The notes under the pieces were generated by a model. It saw nothing but the letters and a program-made list of their open reading frames with translations, was not told where the DNA came from and did no database searches. A stretch of 64,000 nucleotides of DNA from Diadema setosum (Eukaryota; Echinodermata; Echinoidea; Diadematoida; Diadematidae): positions 4,019,972-4,083,971 of the forward strand of contig CM067077.1 of NCBI GenBank assembly GCA_033980235.1, written 5' to 3'. Both the position numbers and the translations under genes were made by a program. Each line of letters begins with the position of its first letter. The first letter of the stretch is position 1. Below are positions 47,735 to 60,581 of the stretch, piece after piece.

Positions 47735-47826
47735 GTAGACAAAGTGCATTTTAATTTTGCGAATCTTGGTTCTCGCGAGATTCACAAATTAAAAATGCAT
47801 GCAATCAATTCTGGTTTTACAGTATC
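47735..47826. mobile_element. Palindromic element family I, copy 1
   Basis: 'GTGCATTTTAATTTTGCGAA' on the left pairs imperfectly with 'AATTAAAAATGCATGC' on the right; the centre is TCTCGCGAGA (47771-47780). Homologous to 61121-61205. Ends TTTTACAGTAT. The left end is uncertain. Confidence 0.55.
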
Positions 47827-50800
47827 AGGCCCAAGTACACATAAAACAATCTAAGGATGAGATTTTCAGGTCGTTTGGCCATCCCACATGATTCTTTGCC
47901 TCGTAGAAATACCTGTAAATAAGAGTCATGATGCAAAAGATAAAACTAACCTCAAATAGGGCACAAATGAGGAATATTGCAATCATTTGAATTTCAACCA
48001 GTGCAGACTTTAGAAAATCATTGTGTGTGCACGCAGGTGTGTGTGTGTGTGTGGGGGGGGGGGGGGCATGAGAAAGAGAATGAAGACCACATCTACCTTT
48101 AGTTATTTCTCTATTACTGAAAGCCACAATTGAAAACCAATGAGGCCTGTGGCTTGAAGTCCAAACATTCTTCATGCTTGACCCTCACTGCCCATGGGAC
48201 ATGGCTGTGTCATTTGCTGTCCACTAACATTAGTGGACCAAGTTGTCACTCCGGCCTCCGGAGGACGGTCAAGCCACCCACCCTCCTTTCAACCCTTGTC
48301 CAGCCACACAACTTCCTGTCTGAGAAACAAAGACAATTAGGCCTCTGGCACCGCGTCAATCTTTCAACAGAAATGTCCGAGAGTGACAGTACAAGGGCAA
48401 GACCAAGCTCTTAGGGTGGAGTTCGCAGAATTCCCAATGGTCACATCCATGTCCAGCCCACTGCTACCAGCTTGACCAGGCAGCAGTTTCGAGATTTATA
48501 CTGACACTTGACCATCAGGGCAAGAGAAGGACAGAGAGAGAAGGAGGGAGAGAGAGACTTCACCTAGTCCTTGATGTGAATATTTTATGCAGACCAGGAA
48601 AAGTAACAATGGTTAAAAAAGAAAAAGCCACCATGCTTGTGACAGGCAGTTGTTCCTGTTCTAAAATATTGATTAAACAATGAAAATGCTACTGACATTC
48701 CTTTAGTACAGTCTGCCTGGAATTCAGTAAGTTTGCTTTTTTTTTTCCATTTAAAAAAAATTCCCTTATGTATCTCATCAACTGCTCAAAACAACTTGGG
48801 CAATGTTCATGTTTGAGCTGGGGGGGGGGGGGGAGGAGGAGGAAGAAACTAAACTCAATTTTGGGAGAGTAACTAGATGATTACTGGAAAATAGATTGAT
48901 ATTCTGTGTTGTCTTTCTGCTCATGTTTTCATTCAAATGTTTTAAACAAGTAAGTCTTGAGAACTAGTGTGATCCTGTGCCACAGGTGCTGAGGAATCAC
49001 CAGATTTAAAAGTGATGAAAATAGTGCCCTTTTCATTGCAGAAAGTATGAAACTTAGGTCATGATCAGTGTCGTGTCTTTTTTCTTCAGCGTTCTTACTT
49101 TTACATTTTTTGGGCCTCGAGTATTTGTGAAGAGCTGACCCGCACATGTAAGCCTTACATGGAATAGTATGCTTACTACGTCACAATGCCAAGTCAATGT
49201 ACCGTGGCATGCCACAGCTGGTAAAAATGGCAAGGAGCAACACGCACTATGCATTTTGGGATATACAATTTTGACAGTTTTTGCTATCACCATTCTCGCT
49301 GTACAACTTTGCACCTACAGCTGTAATTGTGAAAAATTGCACAAACTTCTGCAATTTGGATTGCTAACTAAATCTTACAAAATAACACATTATTTCTGTT
49401 CAAACTGTAAAAAATGTTGAAATTTGGTTGTGACCATGATCAAGACCCAAACTAATTATTATTTTGAATGCAATGACAATGATACTCATGTTGACTCCTG
49501 CTAGCAGAGGAAAAAAAAACGAAACAAAACCCCCAAACCAACCAAACACCAGAAGGAAAATGTGTGTCAATCACAAAGCCAGCAAGCAAAAGTTACTATA
49601 AGCAGCAACGAACAATTTCCAATGAAAAAACAAGATCTATTTTTTTCTCCTAGCGTTTAGAGATTCAATTATGTGATTGGTGACGAGCCAAGTAAAATAA
49701 GAAAAAGAATTATTACCAAACATTTACATCTTTCTGAACCAACCTTGTTTGGCCAATATAAAGCAAGAGAGAGAGAGAGAAAAAAAAAAGAAAAGAAAAG
49801 AAGATCAGTCTCTTCAGTCTTAAAAACAGATCCAATCTGTACATATGAAATTATTAAATGTCATGGGTGAGTGGATGGTTTCCAGGTCATAATTATTGTG
49901 AGAAAGTGACCTCAAGCAACCAGAAAAAAAAAAAAAAATGCCAGGTTTGGTGGGTCAGTGGGGTGGAAGGGGAAAAAGTATTCCCCCCAAATCCCTGTCC
50001 GGCAATCAATCACTTTTGTCTAGACTGGAATCATGGCCAATGTTTTCACATCATACAGGATTGTAAGTCACTAAATTTTTTTAGAGTACAGTGTCTAAGG
50101 TTACAGTTGACACACATCTTTGTTGGAGCTTGGGGCTTGGGTGTTGTTCAATAAAACATGGCAGGCTATTGCCTCCACATGAGTTACAAGGTTGGGGGAA
50201 TTTTAGGGGCAAAGTCATTCATCTGCACTAGATGCCATCTTTCTTACATAAACATTTCCCAGTTTTCAGTTGGAATGAACTACTATAACCTGATGGGATC
50301 CTGTCAATGGTCAGTTCCCAGTGTGGAATAAGCACTACATTAAACTGTAAGGATGGGACTAAAGCACCTGATGCAGTGCATAAGCAAAACTCAAAACAAG
50401 TCAAGGCTTTTCTGTAGAACTAAAATGTAGAACTACACACTGCAGCTCATCAGTAATAATAAACTACAGATTCTGCACAAGGGTGTTTTCATATCTTCCT
50501 ATGACAGCACGTATATGTACATGTACCAAACAGCACAGTGAAGGTATCCCATTGAGAGCATGTTATTGGTTTATTGCATAATGCACAATGCAGCCTTTTG
50601 TCACAACCTCTGGATGAATACATTGAATCCAGTCACTCAGCATAATTATTTCAAATCATGTGCACCTGCTCCACTCTTAAATCAATCACACTCAAGACAA
50701 TCATCTCTAGACACAGTAGCCACATATTCACTTGTATACATGATCACTATATCTCTACATAATGAAACAGATGATACAAAAATAACCTTTCTCTGGATAA

Positions 50801-52449
50801 GACCACAGACACACACTCGCAAGGTTCCTGGTTCAAGTGCTGTGGAAGCAGTAGTTGTGCCCCAAGGCATAGCAGGGGTGCAGGGCTGGGGCATTTATCC
50901 CCTATTGCCTAGTCCCTTTGGACAGAACTTTACGACATTCATTCCATGGTGGCTTGCTGACAAGCAAAATATTATTCAGAATTGAAACCTCAAGACCATT
51001 GTTACCAGGGGACAATGTTCAACAGATTGCTGCCTTTAGGAAAGTAGTTGTGATGTTCATCCATTGCAAAGGAGAACAGAGGGTGTGCTACATATGGCCT
51101 ATTCATACACAGAACTTATTGGTTTTTAGATACTTATTTGCCAGTGTTCACACACGGCGAAAAAAACTTACATGGCTACAAGCAAAGCACTTTATATTTG
51201 CAAACTGCACATTCCTAAACAATGAACAAAAAGGTGACCCCAGGCACCATCACTTCAAACCTAACTCCAGTGAGTTGCTTTAAGAAAAACTGTTTTTTTT
51301 TCTTCCCCCACATACCGTTCACACAAACACCGAATGAGGCAAATATAATGAGGGTTAACCAAAAAAGAAAAGTTCAATATTAACTGATTTTTGCATGGTA
51401 ATGTGCTTTCCCCCCTTTCTAAGAAGAATCATTATTTTTTGGATAGTGTTGGATTTTTCAAAAATGTTGGTTTCCAGTATGTGTATGGGGGCTTTCATCA
51501 AAGCTGTGAAGGTCGTTACATCCTGAAGACACTTGGATGTTTTGTCATTTTAGAAAAACAGAGAATGAGCGAATATGAAAAAGGAAATGTTACTCATAGT
51601 CTGATGCCATGTTTTTATCACCAATTCCTTTGCATCCAATTTTGTATTTAAACAAATATTTCATATCATGGAGTATTTCATTTTTTCCCCTATATTTAAG
51701 TGTTACTATTAGTTCTGCTGATGTCAGAAAGATTGGACTGCAATAAAATAAATTTGGAGTCACCTACTTTTACCAGTTATTGGAAGGATTGGAAAATTGC
51801 AAGATAGTGAAAAATAAGAAATATACAATTTTATAACTCTTTCCGGAAGGTCACACATGTTTTCTAACACAAACATGTCAGAAACATCAGTGGTAAAAAT
51901 GACCAAAAGTGCTATGAATTCTCTTCCTCTGGACCTTACTGGGTCCAGGACATTAAAGTGGGATGTCTGGAGAGTAGTAACACCTGTAACTTCACACTGG
52001 AGACCACACAAACATCTCTGTATCTACCTCCATCTCCATCACTGCTCCCCACCCCCCCCCCCCCAAAAAAAAAAGAAAAGCACCATAAACATTATACATG
52101 TAATGTCCTGAAAACCTTGTCAGGGTTGAAAAATTACCAGTAATGTCATGGGAACTAACTCTGGCTCTGATGATGGGAGTTACACAGCCTGCATGTACTC
52201 AATCCATGGAAAGGCTTGTCACGTCTGTGGACAACGAACTCTAAACTCATCTGGGGGGGGGGGGGGGCAGCATTAACCTCTTCCCTTGGGGGACTGGGCG
52301 TGTTATAAACTCTATGGGGAACACTGGTACAGCTTTACCCCAAGGGTAATTGGTTGAATGCACAGTAGTGTGGGATGGATATGTCTGCTGTGCAAGAGGT
52401 GAAACAGCTCAGCCAGATTGGTGCAAATAAGGATTACAAACATTTTTTT
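47827..52449. other. Long unannotated stretch
   Basis: Holds GT-G14 at 48037-48066, G14 at 48820-48833, AG/A-rich 49768-49803 and G15 at 52253-52267. A minus frame near 48929-49000 ends in 'LKTYLFK', reminiscent of a LINE RT C-terminus but too degraded to call. A plus-strand 141-codon frame at 50560-50985 matches nothing I recognise. No secure exon. Confidence 0.4.
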
Positions 52450-52920
52450 TTTTTTCCAGAATGTAATGCCCGCTTTGGCAGTATGTGGAATGTTGAAGGC
52501 ACATAGACCCGGTGGTTTAGTCAAATGTGTACACGGGCAGATGGCGCAAGATTCCTACAGACACCTATGCTATCGACTCTTCTTCAGCGCTTACGCTCTG
52601 ACCCATTTCCATGAGTTCGAAGAAGTCCGATCCATTGTATAGGCAGTGGTCTGATCACAGTTTGGCTCGTGATTTGGCCGACGATGACAGCTTTAGCAAA
52701 CTTCTTCTGTGATGTCATACTAAGAAGTACGCACCCTGGCATCACTACAGACTGCGTGATGTGCAGAGAAAACAACGAAGGCAACGTTACCTAGCGACAC
52801 GTATATATACGCACTTTACTCTTGATGACAGCTCAACTTCGGCAATCTACGTATCAGTGCTAATGGTGATCGGCACTATCATCCAACAGCCCCCCCCCCG
52901 CAACTACGGGGTCTACGCAC
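52450..52920. promoter_or_regulatory. CpG-rich block with splice-like and X-box-like motifs
   Basis: T12CCAG at 52443-52458 is a good plus-strand acceptor, followed by 61 open codons to TAG (52642). The reverse strand offers ATG GAT CGG... with a GTAAGC donor near 52600. GTTACCTAGCGAC (52786-52798) fits the RFX X-box consensus (RYYNYYN1-3RRNRAC on the minus strand). The signals conflict in strand, so no gene is called; the block may be an exon/promoter region. Confidence 0.25.
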
Positions 52921-53207
52921 CTTTAATAATGATATGAATTTGTGCGTTTTGCACTTGTCATCAATTGTACACAATTCACTGGTAGTCATTAGTAAGAGTG
53001 ATCAACATTTATCTTCTACTTTTTTCTTATTCTACTCTTAAAAAACAAATTTAACCACTCTCATCCTCTTTCTTTGTTCTTCTCTTTACAGGCACTTGCT
53101 ACCAGGGATGCGGATGGTTGAAAGGTAATAGAGGAAGGAGGTTGCCACGGCGAATTGAATAATAATCAATATGAGATAAAAGGAAGGTGGTACTCAAAGA
53201 AAAAAAA
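52921..53207. other. Unannotated spacer
   Basis: A short plus-strand exon-like segment (TTCTCTTTACAG at 53080-53091, GTAATAG at 53125) cannot be connected to anything. Confidence 0.3.
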
Positions 53208-53245
53208 GAAGAAGGAGAAGAAGAAGAAGAAGAAGAAGAAGAAAA
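53208..53245 (+). repeat. (GAA)n microsatellite
   Basis: GAA trinucleotide run. Confidence 0.9.
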
Positions 53246-53303
53246 TATGGACATAGGAGAGGAAAGATAGCTACACTACTATAAGACCCCCCACTCTTCT
53301 GGT

Positions 53304-53695
53304 TTAAAGGGTGTGTACAGTTCTGGTTGAGGTGAGGATTTAGCTTTTAACGTTTTGCGAGATATTCAGAAACCACTCTATGAGATGTCAAAGAGCATGC
53401 AATTCCAAGGGGTATCACAAGTTTATTTGATGAAAACCAGTTTTGAAATGGCTGAGATATGCAAAAACAAGGTGAAACAAAGAGATCCTAATAAAAGGCG
53501 TGGCCTGTCTCCTTTTATTATTATCGCTTTTTTGGATATCTCAGCCATTTGAAAACCAATTTTCATCAAATAAACGTTGAATCCTTCTTAAAATTACATG
53601 CTCTCTCATATTTCACAAGATGTTTCTCATCATCTCACTTATGACTGTTCAAAACATGAATCCCAACCTCAACCAGTACTGTACAGTCCCTTTAA
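53304..53695 (+). mobile_element. TTAA foldback MITE family B, copy 3
   Basis: 392 bp between TTAA 53304-53307 and 53692-53695. The left end AAGGGTGTGTACAGTTCTGG is mirrored by CCAGTACTGTACAGTCCCTT. The core arms 'GAAATGGCTGAGATAT' and 'ATATCTCAGCCATTTG' flank a 'CTAATAAAAGGCGTGG' centre. No coding. Confidence 0.85.
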
Positions 53696-54998
53696 CAAGA
53701 TATAGTGGCAATTAAAAAGAAAAGATTTAGGTTAGGGTCCATGATTTAGGCAAGGACTTGGCAAACTTCTGAAAAAAGAAAACTGCTGCATCAGTATAGA
53801 GGTGGAATTCTGGAGGCGACAGTATATCTGTACAATCTACAAGAAGAGAACATTGAAAGTTGTCCTGCAAGTTTTTTTCCTGCACACATGGTTGGGCAAG
53901 AGACATGTGTTTTTCTGGTCCTCCCTGTTCCGCAAAAACAAAATCCGCTGTCCTTGTTGACTGTTTATTTTCAGGAGTCAAGTTGCAGAGTTTATGGGGA
54001 AAACTCCCATCAACAAAGGGGGTGATATACACACCTCATTGAAGGCATTCCAGGAAGATAATTGTTTATTGGTTTGGAATTGATGAGGTCTTGAAACATT
54101 AATGTTCCCAGCACAGACTGCCACCAGCCAGAAAACATCTTCCAGCAAGAAACTGTGTTTGGAATGCCAGCCTTTCTCCATCACCAGTTCACACTACCGA
54201 TATCAAGACAGCGTTTGAAGTCTTTCACATTTACTACAAACTTGTTTCGAGATTTTTGTTTTCTATACGTCTTGGGCCAATTTGATAAACCTTCCATTTA
54301 TAAAATGCAATACAAGCTAGAATTATCTTTTTTCCCTGAAAATGATCATCGCATCATGTATGGCCAATCACTGTGCAGAAGTGGTTCTTAATGGAGTTTT
54401 TGTTACATGAATGGTTTAACATACATAGCAATTATACACGTATACACTATTCCATGTAAAACACATCAAAAAAAGTGACGCAACTCTTGTATGGAATGTA
54501 TTTTTTCGGGGGGAGGAGGGTGGGAAGCAGACACACAACTGTATCTGAACACACAATAGCTCTGTATAATAATGTTTCAAGATGTATCATCAGAAATAAG
54601 TCTTTTGAAAACAAGTACTCTGGAAACAAGTTCTTCTGTAAGTGTGAATACCATCCCCACTGAGGTGATTTGAGGGATCTGTACGGGGAATGTGGTCCAA
54701 AGTACTTTATACATAAAAACAAACAGGGAAACTATGCAAAGTTACAGGACAATTACATCATCATTCACCACGGATTTAAAAGATGAGACCAGCCCAGGTC
54801 AGATGAAAGAAAGATAGAGGGCAGTAGACAGCCCCTCATAAAGTCAGTGTTTATCATGATAAATATCTCCAGAAGGAAATTGATCCTTGTTAAAACATGT
54901 GAAAGCAATTCAGGTTTCATCTCTGCCGATTTTCATCGCTCTTTAATCATGCCTCATCAAAACTCATAAGAATTTCTTTCAATACGGAATAACAGATC
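53696..54998. other. Unannotated stretch
   Basis: Nothing recognised. Confidence 0.4.
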
Positions 54999-55384
54999 CA
55001 GAGCTACCAAGTCTCACGCATTTTGCGTGAGACTCAAGCATTTAGGGGCAATCTCACGATCTCACGCATGACACCCATTTTACTCACGCATCGGGCCAAG
55101 TCTGCAACTTGGGCCTATGATAATGAGTATAGCTCAAATGATTAAAGTGATAGTTGCAAATGAAGGTATATTTCCCTTTTGTCTTTCAAAATAAGTGAAA
55201 AATAGTCACTTAAGTATGCACCTGATCGCACCATTAAGAGCTAAAAATTGAAAAAGCTCCCTACCGTGGGGGGGCCACAGGGGGAAAACCTCTCCCACAC
55301 CCTTGCTCGCGCGCACATTCGCATGCCGAGATACCGAGTCATGAAAATCTCACTCATAAAATTCTTTTGAGCTTGGCATCCCTG
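54999..55384. mobile_element. TIR element with 6-bp target duplication (CAGRGNTRCCAAG ends)
   Basis: Left terminus CAGAGCTACCAAG (54999-55011) and right terminus CTTGGCATCCCTG (55372-55384) are inverted. The flanks show a perfect CAGATC duplication (54993-54998 and 55385-55390). The subterminal 'TCTCACGCATTTTGCGTGAG' is itself a palindrome. 386 bp, no coding. hAT-like superfamily is possible, but a 6-bp duplication is not diagnostic. Confidence 0.75.
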
Positions 55385-55804
55385 CAGATCTGGGAATTAC
55401 TGCATTAAATGTCAACCTTTAAGGATTATATTCATTCATATACATATTCCTCAAATGTTTTATTCATGCAGTGTCCAGAGATACTGCATCAAAGCTCTAG
55501 GGCACCTTCAAATTGCCTCCATATGTCTCAGTGTTATACTACTTTTTGAATCACAACAGAAGTCCAGTACTGAGATGCATCCATCCCACGAACATCCTAT
55601 ATTGATTCAAATGTATACACGTTTTGTCCCTGACCGCTTAGAATATTTTGCAAACACATAAAACTAACGCTGAGATCATGACTGTCCCATATAATCATAT
55701 TCAATGTCATTGGCACGCCCAAGAAGGTTCAAGTTTTTTCCTTCGCCCCTTTGCAAGGGCAGTCATAAAGATAAATGGCTTTTAAGGGACCCATCATCCT
55801 AAAC
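55385..55804. other. Unannotated spacer
   Basis: Nothing recognised. Confidence 0.4.
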
Positions 55805-56377
55805 TTAAAGGACAAGTTCACCTTCATAAACATAAGGATTGAGAGAATGCAGCAATATTAGTAGAACACATCAGTGAAAGTTTGAGGAAAATTGGACAAT
55901 CGATGCAAAAGCTATAAATTTTTAAAATTTTTGTGTTGGAGCCGCTGGATGAGGAGACTACTAAGGCTCATGATGTCATATAAGTATAACAGTATAAAGA
56001 AAATGTAAAGAAAATTCAACATATTTTCACTTTTTTTCGCATAATAAAAGCACTTGACTTGTCTCTTTCTAAAGGCAATGGGAATGATATTACCCATAAC
56101 ATATGTCAGTAACGAGTCAAGGGAATGTGTTCTTTTTTCAAAAGATGAAATTTTGTGAAATTCTCTTTATATTTTCCTTATACGTATATTGTTGTACGCA
56201 TGTGACATCATACACTGTAGTAGTCTCCTCATTCAGCAGTGATTGCGCAGATACTTAAAAAATTCATAACCTCTGAACGGATTGTCGGATTTTCCCCCAA
56301 ACTTTCACTGATGTGTTCTACTAATATTGTTGCATTCACTCAATCCACATGTGTATGAAGGTGGACTTGTCCTTTAA
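55805..56377 (-). mobile_element. TTAA foldback MITE family A, copy 3
   Basis: 573 bp between TTAA 55805-55808 and 56374-56377. Same ends and same interior orientation as the copy at 21362. The right TIR has diverged slightly (GGTGGACTTGTCC). Confidence 0.85.
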
Positions 56378-56734
56378 GATCCGCCAACAACTGGTAGGCA
56401 TGGGGTAACACTCGGACCCATTTGGCATGGCAAGGATCGAAACCGAAACTATCATTTATTTCAGTCCTTCCCTTTCCTTCCCTCTACTTTCTGACTCTTT
56501 ATTCTCTCTCTCTCTCTCTCTCTTTGGACAACTTCTTAATGTCCTGTGCTAAAACAACTGGCAGCTCAGAGTGAAGGCAGCATCAATAAACCCTTGCATT
56601 TCTGAAAACAATATGGTCCCAGACTTGCCCCGGACGTTAGCAAACACTTTGTCTTTATCCAAGTGACAAATGATGGGCAAAAGACACACCAACCTTCCCC
56701 CCACCTCAACAATCCAAACTCAACCAAACAGAAG
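56378..56734. other. Unannotated spacer
   Basis: (TC)n near 56505-56523; nothing else. Confidence 0.4.
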
Positions 56735-57057
56735 GGCCCGAATTCACGAAGGTGGTACAAATGAAACCATGGTTTAATGGACAAAAACCACAGAGCGCCA
56801 AGTGTCGCATGGGATATTTCATTACGAAATCAGTCGTTTCGTCGATGAAATGATTATTTTGTAATGAAATGACAACATTTTGTAACTAAATGAACATTTC
56901 GTCCACGAAATGATAATTTCGTTAATGAAATGGTCATTTTGTTGACGAAATGACCAATTTCGTAACGAATTATTCCGTGTGACACTTGGCGCTCCATGGT
57001 TTTTGTCCATGGTTTAAACCATAGTTTCATTTGTATCACCTTCGTGAATTCAGGGCC
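56735..57057 (+). mobile_element. Foldback MITE family F, copy 2
   Basis: 323 bp, same ends (GGCCCGAATTCACGAAGG; CCTTCGTGAATTCAGGGCC) and same interior 'CGAAATGA' palindromes as 18143-18476. Confidence 0.8.
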
Positions 57058-57381
57058 ATAGAGCTCATCTCTTCTGCTTGTAAACTAAATCTAACCTAAT
57101 CATCTCTTCATTTCAGCATTATGAGAAAAAATTGGGTGCACAGCAAGAAAGTTACTCTAGATTCGAACATCATTTCCCAAGTTCAAAACCTTTTCACCTG
57201 CCTGCTCTTGTGTTGTTCCTATCTAACATGCCTCCTAGAAAACTATACTAAATGTCTCATCTCTCAGTGTAAATTGCATATTGTTCTGGAAAATCATAGC
57301 AATATAGCTTGATGAACAGCATGGTACAATAACTGAAGTAAGTTCAGAGGGTCTTTTTTTTTTCATATTCAATTTCCACAA
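57058..57381. other. Unannotated spacer
   Basis: Nothing recognised. Confidence 0.4.
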
Positions 57382-57861
57382 GTTTGAGACATGCTTGGGG
57401 TTGGAGTCTCTGAAAGTGTATGAGCATCTGCACAATTAACCTGCTCTTTACCAGATCCTGAAATTTCCATATACTTTGGAAATGAACCATCACAACCTCA
57501 TGGACTATGGGTTAAAAACACATCTTTTATTGCTGATTCCCCCATAAAAATCATATTGGGCTTTCAGCACTGCATAAACCTGATAAGTGAAGCTGCTGCT
57601 GACAAACCAGACAGGAGAAACTGCAGTTTGAGACATGCTTTGGGTTGGAGTCTATGGAAGTGTGAGAGAATCAGCATGTTTAACCTGCTCCCTATCTTAT
57701 TCTGAAATGTCCATATACTTTGCAAATGACCCATCATAATCTCATGGACAATGATGGGCTAAAAACACATCTCTGATTACCGATTCCTCCACATATCGGG
57801 CTTTTGGCACTGCATAAACCTGATGACCAAAGCTGATGCTGAAAACCAGAAACCCAGAGGT
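57382..57861 (+). repeat. 244-bp tandem duplication (two diverged copies)
   Basis: Both units begin GTTTGAGACATGCTT (57382 and 57626). Both contain 'TCCATATACTTTG', 'CTCATGGAC', 'AAAAACACATCT' and 'CACTGCATAAACCTGAT' in the same order. Perhaps 80% alike by eye. No TIRs, no coding. Confidence 0.85.
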
Positions 57862-58961
57862 GGGTGGGGAAGAACAAGAGAATAGGTCCTTGTAAGAGGG
57901 ACAGGGATCATCATTTATCTCTTTTTATCTTTATCTTTATCTCTCTCTCTTTCTCTCTCTCTCTCTCATCTTCAAATGGCATTAAAGGTGCACACCCTCC
58001 AGGCTCTAGATTAAATCCGCACTATTTTGTTGTCGCCTATCATCTTTACACACTATCTTCTTCAACAAAGATGAACGTGTAAGAGACTTTAAGACAACAA
58101 AAAGAGAAGGAGTGTTATAAAGAAACCTAGCTTGGCGATGCTGTAATAGCATGATTTGACCAAGATAAGCCTACCAGTAGTACGCTGTGGACACAGGTAA
58201 GCTCTTTGATGTGGTATCTTTCAAGCAGAGATTACACAAAATCCTTGTTTCTCTATATTTCTTGCATTTTTTCTTCTCCTTCTTTATCCTCCCTGTGGAA
58301 TTGATAAAGAAGGACTATCTTAAGATGACATGTCGTGACTAATTGCTTCAAAAGTAGCACCAAAATTCAATTTGTTGAGGGGAATGAGGGGGGAAAAAGT
58401 ATCATTGACTTCAGGAGAGATAAGTCTACTGACTGAAGGTCTTGAATGGTAATTTTTTTTTTTTTTGATTTTCCTGCATCCCTTCACATCTGTTTACACT
58501 TCCACCTCAAGCAATGCAATTTTATGCAATTCTCTTATAATGGCAGCTGAAAACTAGAAGGGCGCTACTGACTGGGTTCAAAGATTTTGAGAGTTGTTAT
58601 TAATGAAACAATCAATTTTCATAAAATAAAGGGTTTATATAATCAAAAGTGGGTAGATTTATAAGCATTGTTCCAAATATAGGGTAAAATGGAACACTTG
58701 TGGTTTTGATTTTTAACATTTTACTGAAAATGACGGTAATTTAAAAATGACACCATAATGTAGAGGACATCGAGCTCTACAATATGACACCATGCAATAA
58801 CTCAATACCCCCCCCCCCCCCCCCCCAGCTTGCCATAAAGCCCTACTGGTTCTCAGCAGACAATATTTTCTTTGTATTTGTATGTAAAATCCTCCTTTTA
58901 AAGTGAGACCACCACATCCACCATTTGCTGCTTTCTTTTCCCACCTCCTCCCAGAAGTCTT
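57862..58961. other. Unannotated stretch
   Basis: C19 at 58808-58826, T14 near 58455, (CT)n near 57935-57965. Nothing else. Confidence 0.4.
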
Positions 58962-59353
58962 TTAAGGGATCGTACAGTTTTGGTTGAGACCTATTATTTC
59001 AGGTTTCTAACATTTTTTTGGTGAGATAATGAGAAATCTCTTATGAAATATGAAAGAGCATGTAATTCTGTGAGGAATTCAATGTTTGTTTGATGAAAAT
59101 TGGTTTTGAAATGGCTGAGATATCCAAAAAAGATAGATTCTAGTAAAGTATGGGACCCACACTTTATTATGATCACTTTGTTTTACTTTGTTTTTGGATG
59201 TTTCAGTCATTCCAAACCCGATTTTCATCAAATAAACTTTGAATTCCACTTAAGATGGTATGCTCTGTACTATATCTTAAGTGTTTTCTTAGTATCTCGC
59301 AAAAAGTTAAAAGCCCAAATCTCATCTCCACCAATACTGTACCATCCCTTTAA
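58962..59353 (+). mobile_element. TTAA foldback MITE family B, copy 4
   Basis: 392 bp between TTAA 58962-58965 and 59350-59353. The ends AGGGATCGTACAGTTTTGG and CCAATACTGTACCATCCCTT are inverted, and the usual 'GAAATGGCTGAGATATCC' core is present. Confidence 0.85.
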
Positions 59354-59480
59354 ACACTCAAACTTCATCGGCACAGTACTTAGTAAGCAATCTCTCTGAA
59401 AGCAATCTCCTTGATAAAAATGCAATCATTGTCAAAGAATGTACCATCCTACACTGATCAATTTCCTCAGCACGCTTTCT

Positions 59481-59875
59481 TCAAGGGATGGCAGCGATTT
59501 TTGGTCAAATTGGGCTTCAGGTTTTACTCTAATACAATAAGAAACCACTTGTAGAATTTGAAAGAGCATAGGAACCCCTATAATTCTAAGAGAAATGTCG
59601 AGTTTATTTGATGGAATATTGGTTTTGAAATGGCTGATATAGCGATAAACAAAGTAAAACAAGGTGGTCGTAACGAAGGTTGGTTTTTCCTTTTATTCAG
59701 ACAACTTTGTTTTTAGATATCTCAGCCATTTCAAAACCAATTTTCATCAAATGAACTGTGAATTCCTCTTAAAATTATTTACTTTTTCATATTTCATAAG
59801 AGGTTTCTAATTATCTTACTACAAAAGTTAAAAGCCAGAAGCCCCATCACAAGCAAAACTATATCATCCCTTTAA
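59481..59875 (+). mobile_element. TTAA foldback MITE family B, copy 5
   Basis: 395 bp, 127 bp after copy 4 in the same orientation. Left boundary is decayed to TCAA (59481-59484); right boundary TTAA is intact (59872-59875). Confidence 0.8.
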
Positions 59876-60581
59876 TTCAGCAGATCTTCATGATGAGGGA
59901 CACACAGAAGTATTGATACAGCATATTAACAAAAAGGGTATGCCCTTCCATTATTGGACAACAGTATTTGAAAAAAAAAAAGCAAAGAAAGAAGGAGAAA
60001 CTTGTTGCTGCAGTAGTCACCATCAAGATATATTAAGCATGTAAACCCCATTAAGGCATTTTCTAAAACAAATTTAGACTAGATGGGATGGAAAAGAGGG
60101 GGGGGGGGCAAAGACAGACTGTGATAGAGGGAGGCAGAGAAAAGAAGAAATAGGCGATAAGAGAAGCACATAAGAAGAAAAAGAGGATTTACAAGGTGAA
60201 GTCACAGGTAGGTAGTTTCATCATCGTCCCTCGTTGAGGGGGAATGATGTCTTGTTACGCATACAATGCATTGATAACAATAGGAATACCTAGCAGAAAC
60301 CGAGGTCCAGTTCACGGCTTTGATCAAACCTTAGTGTCTACTTATCCAGATCAATTACAGATTAGGAATCGGTCTGTGATAAGCTGTGATTGAATCGTTG
60401 AGACTGGGGGGGGGGGGGGGGGGTGTGCAAAGACAAAAGAGGAGCATGTGCACTCTGAGCTGATACCACAGACTGAAAATTTAGAATCACGAGCCAGACA
60501 CACACACCATAAATGCGGTGGGTAGTGGTGTAATACCTTCCTATCATAGATAATACAGTGTGCAAAGAAATAAATGCATGT
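59876..60581. other. Unannotated spacer
   Basis: G11 near 60098 and G18 at 60406-60423; nothing else. Confidence 0.4.

Noticed and set aside
50560..50985. 141-codon plus frame with a tRNA B-box-like GGTTCAAGTGC
   Set aside because: No A box at the right distance and no recognisable domain in the frame.
51170..51222. Short minus segment with TTTAG acceptor and perfect GTAAGT donor
   Set aside because: About 50 nt, no recognised peptide and nothing to splice to.
52418..52642. Plus-strand terminal exon after T12CCAG
   Set aside because: Kept only as part of a weak regulatory/exon block, because the opposite strand offers an equally plausible first exon and no partner exon was found.
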